Source: Pelagihabitans sp963760375 (GTDB taxonomy: Bacteria > Bacteroidota > Bacteroidia > Flavobacteriales > Flavobacteriaceae). Taken from it: DNA of 64,000 nt. A program made the position numbers and the translations under genes. Below, in pieces: positions 59,372 through 64,000 of the stretch. How positions within the stretch are numbered: position 1 is the stretch's first letter; every line of letters begins with the position of its first letter. The notes below the pieces were generated by a model. It searched no databases and was not told the DNA's origin. It worked only from the letters and a program-made list of their open reading frames with translations. The stretch covers positions 1-64,000 of the forward strand of contig CAVXCS010000002.1 in assembly GCA_963760375.1 (NCBI GenBank), read 5' to 3'.

Positions 59372-60340
59372 CTATTGATTATCGGTTTTAATGGCAGGAT
59401 CATTCTCCGGAAGTTCATATTCCTTTTGCTTTTTCCCAAAAACGGATACATTGACATATCGCTTGGGGTTCAATCTGAAGTCTTGGAGCAACAGGTCGAG
59501 TTCCCTGGAGGCATTGTTCAGGTTTTTATAAAGTTCTTTGTCGTTCATCAATTTTCCCATGGTCCCCTCCCCTTTTTCAATTTTGGCCATCACCTGATCC
59601 AACCCCGCAACCGTCGATTGAAGGCTTCTTAAGGTGTTGGGCAGGCCAACATTGTTCAGCGAATCTGCCAACTTGGAAAAACTGGCCGTAAGTTTCTGGA
59701 AATTGGTCAAAGCACTATCGAGTTTGCTTTCGTTCGAGCTTAGAATATTATTGAGTGACCCCGCACTGCCTTGAAGGTCTTGAATCAAAACACTTAAACC
59801 GGAAATGGCCTTGCGCAGATCTCCTTTCGTTTTGTCGTCGAGCACTTCGTTGACATTGATCAAGACCGTATCAGCGGAGGAAACGGCTGACTCGAATTTT
59901 CTGAAAAGCGGCGTAAGTTTCTGCTGCGCCAATTCGGTAAGGCCAGGTCTTGTGTTTGTTGCCAAGGTATCCCCGGATTTGGCCAAAGGGCCATCGTCGT
60001 AGACGGGATTGATCTGAAGGCCTTTTCCACCTATGATGCCCGTATCGTACAATTCGACCGGACTATTTCTGGAAAAATTGAAATCGTTGCTAACCGTAAA
60101 GGTCACGAGCAGATTGCCTTTTTTATCGATGAACCGGATATCCGCCACCTTGCCCACCGTAAAACCATTGATAGAAACCGGTGTACCCGCCTGTAAGCCA
60201 CCCACATTGGGATATATGGCGAAAAGCTGCTTGCTATTGTCAAAAAGCGGTGTTGATTTTAAATAACTGAACCCTAAAAGAAAAAGCAGGATGCCGCCAA
60301 TTACGATAATTCCGGTTTTGATTTCCCTGGATAGTTTCAA
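59372..60340 (-). CDS. MCE-domain (MlaD-like) lipid-transport protein
   Basis: 322 residues. One N-terminal membrane helix (IKTGIIVIGGILLFLLGFSYL) is followed by an MCE domain (PNVGGLQAGTPVSINGFTVG and the later IGGKGLQINP) and a long alpha-helical Leu/Ser/Asn-rich tail (about 120-290) typical of tunnel-forming MlaD proteins. Substrate-binding part of an ABC lipid transporter between inner and outer membrane; its permease and ATPase are not in the window. Confidence 0.92.
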   Translation of the reverse strand: MKLSREIKTGIIVIGGILLFLLGFSYLKSTPLFDNSKQLFAIYPNVGGLQAGTPVSINGFTVGKVADIRFIDKKGNLLVTFTVSNDFNFSRNSPVELYDTGIIGGKGLQINPVYDDGPLAKSGDTLATNTRPGLTELAQQKLTPLFRKFESAVSSADTVLINVNEVLDDKTKGDLRKAISGLSVLIQDLQGSAGSLNNILSSNESKLDSALTNFQKLTASFSKLADSLNNVGLPNTLRSLQSTVAGLDQVMAKIEKGEGTMGKLMNDKELYKNLNNASRELDLLLQDFRLNPKRYVNVSVFGKKQKEYELPENDPAIKTDNQ

Positions 60341-60392
60341 ATGCTTCGCTTTTCGGTTCTTAACAAAATTAGAAATAAATTTTAGACCCCGC

Positions 60393-61760
60393 TCATTTAT
60401 CCGATAGGTATTTGAGGGCGTCGGGAACCGTTATCCGCTCCCCATCCTTATAGGCAACAATATAGGAGGAAGGATATCCTTTTGCGTCGGCATTCGACTT
60501 CAATAGCAGGGCCTCATCGTAGGAATCGGTATTGCCGTACATATAACGATAAAGGTTTTTGTAAGATTCACGGGAAAGTCTGTTCAGCCCACGAAAATTA
60601 TCGGAGCGGAGGTCCATATCCCTGGCGCTTGCCAACAACTGTACCTTAAAGATGATATTGGTCGATTTTTTCTCATTGCCGACCGCAGTGGATGCTGCAG
60701 ATGGTGGCTCCACTTCGGGTTTGGCCGTTGTTCCTTTGTTAGCTTCCAAGTCGCCAGTGGCAGGCATCTCGAGCACTTCTTGCGTTTTGTTCTCTTGCTT
60801 TATATTTTGAATTTTGGCTTGTTCTTCAACCTGTTCTGCCGTTGCTACGGCCGTTGGAACTTCGTCAACGGGTTTTGGGGTTTCCTCCTGTTTTGTCACG
60901 ACCTCCCGGGCAGGCTTGTCCATTTCTTTTTTGGGTTCCGCTGCAATTGGGGTCAAGGGCTCATTGCTTTGCACCATGCTGGGCATTACACTGCCCCTAT
61001 AAACCATAATCGCATCGGCTATGGCCTTTCCCATTTCCGCCTGTCCCTTTTTGGAGTTGAGATAGGCCCCTTCCTCATCGTTCGTAAGAAAACCTGTCTC
61101 CACCAAAACACTGGGCATGAAGGTCTGGTGCAATACGATAAAACCCGCTTGTTTGACCTGCCTGTCGTTGCGTTTCAATTTATTGGAAAAATTATCCTGT
61201 ATCCCTTTTGCCAAAGCAATACTTTGATCCAAAAATTCCTCCTGCATGATGGTCAGGCCGATGATCGATTCCGGGGAATTGATATCGTATTCGGCATATC
61301 TTTGTTGGTAATTGTCTTCCAAATAAATCACCGAGTTCTCTTTTTTGGCGATTTCAAAATTTTGCTTGTTGGCGTGCAGACCCAAAACAAAGGTGCCCGC
61401 TCCATATGCTTTGGAGGTATGGGAATCGCAGTGTACCGACACGAAAAGGTCAGCGTCTGCCTTATTTGCGATTTCGCCCCGCACGAAAAGATCAACGAAG
61501 GTATCGTCCTTTCTGGTATAGATTACCTTGATATTGGGATCTCTTTCCAAGATTGCTCCTATATTCAAGACGATATTCAGGGAGATATTCTTCTCCAAAT
61601 AGCCATTTCCCAAATTTCCGGGATCATGTCCGCCATGCCCGGCATCGAGAACCACGACGAACTTTCCATCTTTCCCCCTGTCATCCAAATGGTTGGCAAA
61701 GGACAATAAGGGAGTTGCCAAGAAGAAAATCAGAATTAAAAGAAAATGGTTTAACTTCAT
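60393..61760 (-). CDS. N-acetylmuramoyl-L-alanine amidase (Amidase_3)
   Basis: About 455 residues from ATG 61760 (MKLNHFLLILIFFL, signal peptide ending SFA); ATG 61850 would add 30 unneeded residues. The zinc-amidase domain shows VVLDAGHGGHDPGNLG, EKNISLNIVL, SVHCDSHTSKA (His ligands) and LVETGFLTNDEEG (catalytic Glu). A Pro/Glu/Lys/Thr-rich linker and a C-terminal SPOR-like domain (FKVQLLASARDMDLR, YKNLYRYMYG) follow. Splits peptidoglycan at the septum. Transcribed divergently from lptD. Confidence 0.93.
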   Translation of the reverse strand: MKLNHFLLILIFFLATPLLSFANHLDDRGKDGKFVVVLDAGHGGHDPGNLGNGYLEKNISLNIVLNIGAILERDPNIKVIYTRKDDTFVDLFVRGEIANKADADLFVSVHCDSHTSKAYGAGTFVLGLHANKQNFEIAKKENSVIYLEDNYQQRYAEYDINSPESIIGLTIMQEEFLDQSIALAKGIQDNFSNKLKRNDRQVKQAGFIVLHQTFMPSVLVETGFLTNDEEGAYLNSKKGQAEMGKAIADAIMVYRGSVMPSMVQSNEPLTPIAAEPKKEMDKPAREVVTKQEETPKPVDEVPTAVATAEQVEEQAKIQNIKQENKTQEVLEMPATGDLEANKGTTAKPEVEPPSAASTAVGNEKKSTNIIFKVQLLASARDMDLRSDNFRGLNRLSRESYKNLYRYMYGNTDSYDEALLLKSNADAKGYPSSYIVAYKDGERITVPDALKYLSDK

Positions 61761-61901
61761 TTTGGGCGTTGATTTTAGAGCGTTCTCTATGGTTAAATTT
61801 ATGGTAACGTTCCATGAACGGAATAAAAAATATATGTAAGTTTGACCCAAATCCCGTCAGTCAAGGGTCGCCTAACGGTTACAAAAATAGGATATATAGC
61901 C

Positions 61902-64000
61902 TTGCAATCAAACAAACATCTTTTTCTTTTCCTATTCCTACTCATGATCGGTGTGTTCACCGCTTCATCGCAAGAAGATCAAATCAAGCCTTTACCCATC
62001 AAAGCGATTCGCGACAGCATTAAAGCGCCATTAATGACCGCGTCGGACCTCAATGACAGTATAACGGGCACTACGGCCTCTTCAGATACTCTTGATACAA
62101 ACAAGACCATATTACTCGATAAAATAAGGTACAAGGCCAAGGATTATGTAAAATTGAGTCAAAAAGATCAAAAAATATACCTGTACAACGAGGCGGAAAT
62201 ATATTATCAGGATACCGAGTTAAAAGCCGGTATCATTGTAATGGATTATATCAAGAACGAGGTGTACGCAGGTCGACTCAAAGATTCTTTGGGCAACTAT
62301 TCACAACTACCCTTCTTTAAACAGGGCAGTCAGGAAGTAAGGCCCGATTCGATCCGTTTCAATTTCGACACCCAAAAGGCATTGATCTGGAATTCAAGGA
62401 CCGAGCAACAGGCGGGACTGGGCAGTTTGGGCAGCGATGCCATGAAGGTCTATGCCCAGATTACCAAAAAGGAAAACGATTCGGTCTATTTTCTGAACGA
62501 GGGGAAACTCACCACTTCCGCAGATACCATCAATCCCGATTACTATATTAGGATTAGAAAGGCAAAATTTGTACCGAAAAAAAAAGTGATCGCCGGCTTC
62601 AGCAATCTTTACATAGCCGATGTGCCCACCCCCATTGCTTTGCCGTTTGCCTATTTTCCCTTGACCGTTGGACGTACGGCTGGTTTGATGATGCCTACTT
62701 TTGGCAATGACCCCAACCGGGGCTATTTTCTGCAGAATGGAGGCTATTATTTTCCCTTTGGTGAATATGCCGACCTCACATTGACCGGGGATTTTTACTC
62801 CAACGGCAGTTATGGGTTCAGGACCCAGTCGGTCTATGCCAAGCGCTATAAATACCGGGGGAATTTGAATTTCAATTTTCAGAATTTGGTGACCAGTCAG
62901 AAGGGGTTCAGCGATTACAGCCGAAGCACCCTGTACAACATTCAAATTTCCCATTCACAGGATACCAAAGCGAGCCCCAATTCGAGGTTCTCTGCCTCGG
63001 TCAACCTCGGCAGCAGCCAGTATTTTCAAAATTCCCTTTTGCAACGCGATTTACCTTTAACGCAAACCAATAACCTTTCATCGTCCATATCCTACTCTAA
63101 AACCTTCCCCGAGTATCCTTCGGTAAACATGAGCCTTACGGCCACGCATAGCCAAAACACGAGTGCGAATGCGGATGCCAACAATATTTCGATGACCTTG
63201 CCGACTTTTCAGGGGAGCGTGGAACGCATCTTTCCTTTCGCCAAACGCGAAGGGATCAAGAAAGGGGCCATACAGAATGTCAATTTTCAATATGATGTGA
63301 ACGGACAAAACCGTTTGACCACCAACGATACCGATTTTTTGACCGCTAGGATGTTCGACAATTCCCAAGTGGGCGTTAGGCACCGGATCCCGATAAGCAC
63401 CAACTTTAAAATCGCCAAGTTTTTCAGTTTCAGTGTAGGGGGCAACTATGAAGATATCTGGACCTTGGAAACTTATGAAAGGCGTTTTCAGCCGGGGGTG
63501 GATGGGGCCAATGGCACGGTAGTGGTCGATACCATCAATGGATTTGACCGTTTCAACAAATACAACTTTGGCGCAAGTTTGGGAACGACCATTTATGGCA
63601 CCTTCAATTTTGGAGAAGACAAAAAGATCCAAGCCATCCGCCATGTCATGCGGCCATCGATCAGTTATGGCTACGCCCCCTCCTTTGAACAGTTTTTTGA
63701 TGAGTACCTCAATGCGGATACTGGTGAAGTGGTGCAGTACACGAGGTTCCAAGGAACATTGAACGGGGCCCCAAGCCTTGGCCGATCGAACAGTATCGGC
63801 TTTTCCTTGGCAAATACCTTTGAAGCCAAGGTCAGGGACAGGGATTCCACAAAATTGGAACCCAAAAAAATACCCCTGCTCAGCAATCTTAACCTTTCGA
63901 CCTCCTATAACATTGAAGCCGACTCCCTGAGGCTCAGTCCGCTTTCCCTCAATGGAGGGACCACCATATTGCAAAAAAAGATGAACATCAACTTTTCTGC
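61902..64000 (+). CDS. lptD: LPS-assembly protein LptD, 3' end beyond the window
   Basis: An open frame continues from here to the last base without a stop: at least 699 codons. TTG 61902 gives a good signal peptide (QSNKHLFLFLFLLMIGVF, then ASSQ); the first ATG (61944) cuts it. An OstA-like beta-jellyroll segment (YLYNEAEIYYQDTELKAG, PDSIRFNFD) leads to the LptD barrel with the conserved FPLTVGRTAGLMMPTFG and later RHVMRPSISYGYAP. The partner of amidase and MCE genes in Flavobacteriaceae. Inserts LPS into the outer membrane with LptE. Confidence 0.9.
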   Translation, partial: MQSNKHLFLFLFLLMIGVFTASSQEDQIKPLPIKAIRDSIKAPLMTASDLNDSITGTTASSDTLDTNKTILLDKIRYKAKDYVKLSQKDQKIYLYNEAEIYYQDTELKAGIIVMDYIKNEVYAGRLKDSLGNYSQLPFFKQGSQEVRPDSIRFNFDTQKALIWNSRTEQQAGLGSLGSDAMKVYAQITKKENDSVYFLNEGKLTTSADTINPDYYIRIRKAKFVPKKKVIAGFSNLYIADVPTPIALPFAYFPLTVGRTAGLMMPTFGNDPNRGYFLQNGGYYFPFGEYADLTLTGDFYSNGSYGFRTQSVYAKRYKYRGNLNFNFQNLVTSQKGFSDYSRSTLYNIQISHSQDTKASPNSRFSASVNLGSSQYFQNSLLQRDLPLTQTNNLSSSISYSKTFPEYPSVNMSLTATHSQNTSANADANNISMTLPTFQGSVERIFPFAKREGIKKGAIQNVNFQYDVNGQNRLTTNDTDFLTARMFDNSQVGVRHRIPISTNFKIAKFFSFSVGGNYEDIWTLETYERRFQPGVDGANGTVVVDTINGFDRFNKYNFGASLGTTIYGTFNFGEDKKIQAIRHVMRPSISYGYAPSFEQFFDEYLNADTGEVVQYTRFQGTLNGAPSLGRSNSIGFSLANTFEAKVRDRDSTKLEPKKIPLLSNLNLSTSYNIEADSLRLSPLSLNGGTTILQKKMNINFS

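Noticed and set aside
1..64000. tRNA, rRNA or riboswitch genes
   Set aside because: No cloverleaf, rRNA core sequence or known riboswitch core could be recognised on either strand by eye.

Overview
The window looks like a marine or soil member of the Flavobacteriaceae (Bacteroidota). Indications are a C-terminal type IX secretion (T9SS) sorting domain, SusD-style short lipoprotein signals, a bacillithiol gene (bshA), and the core block of OmpA, BshA, GH3/serine-hydrolase fusion, Fe-S oxidoreductase pair, MCE protein, Amidase_3 and divergent LptD, which I recognise as typical of this family. The strain cannot be named from the sequence.

Layout. (1) 0.5-5.7 kb: a huge secreted protein with a galactose-oxidase-type copper-radical head, a LamG-like domain, about nine Ig-like repeats and a T9SS tail; its frame is broken many times. 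(2) 5.8-10.6 kb: two epimerases and two dehydrogenases that together make UDP-GlcA/UDP-GalA and UDP-GlcNAcA/UDP-GalNAcA. (3) 11.1-31.7 kb: exopolysaccharide module 1, with a lipoprotein carrying an alpha/alpha-toroid-like domain, five or six glycosyltransferases, a short phosphoglycosyltransferase, FemAB-like and DMFA2-like genes, the GDP-L-fucose pair gmd-fcl, a Wzx flippase, a minus-strand GGLCNRM/HIRR-type glycosyltransferase, a Wzy polymerase, an acyltransferase and a 5'-truncated second Wzy. (4) 32.3-49.1 kb: module 2, clearly AT-richer, with an asparagine-synthase-like gene, a YdjC deacetylase, a second lipoprotein with a polysaccharide-lyase-like domain, Wzy, Wzx, glycosyltransferases, a NodB deacetylase, a decayed fcl remnant and a full-length phosphoglycosyltransferase. 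(5) 49.2-50.3 kb: a degenerate IS3-family element. (6) 50.5-64 kb: conserved cell-envelope and core genes, ending inside lptD.

How it fits together. The two modules each contain an initiating phosphoglycosyltransferase, flippase and polymerase, and share a recent GT4 paralogue pair (13.75 and 43.69 kb). The donors point to a polymer rich in uronic acids and L-fucose. Three genes do not synthesise sugar: the copper oxidase (544), the toroid lipoprotein (11145) and the lyase lipoprotein (35355). Each has a pair of 9-bp direct repeats (consensus near TTTCATCGA) set exactly 21 bp apart, about 100 bp before its start codon. That is the 9-12-9 geometry of LytTR-type operators. I read this as a small regulon of extracellular enzymes that tailor or cut the polymer the locus makes; this is the most interesting candidate system here.

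Caution. More than twenty single-base frameshifts lie between 0.5 and 31.7 kb and one in the OmpA gene, but I see none in module 2. Sequencing or assembly error is the simplest reading for most of them, so genes are described by their reconstructed extent with the break positions given.
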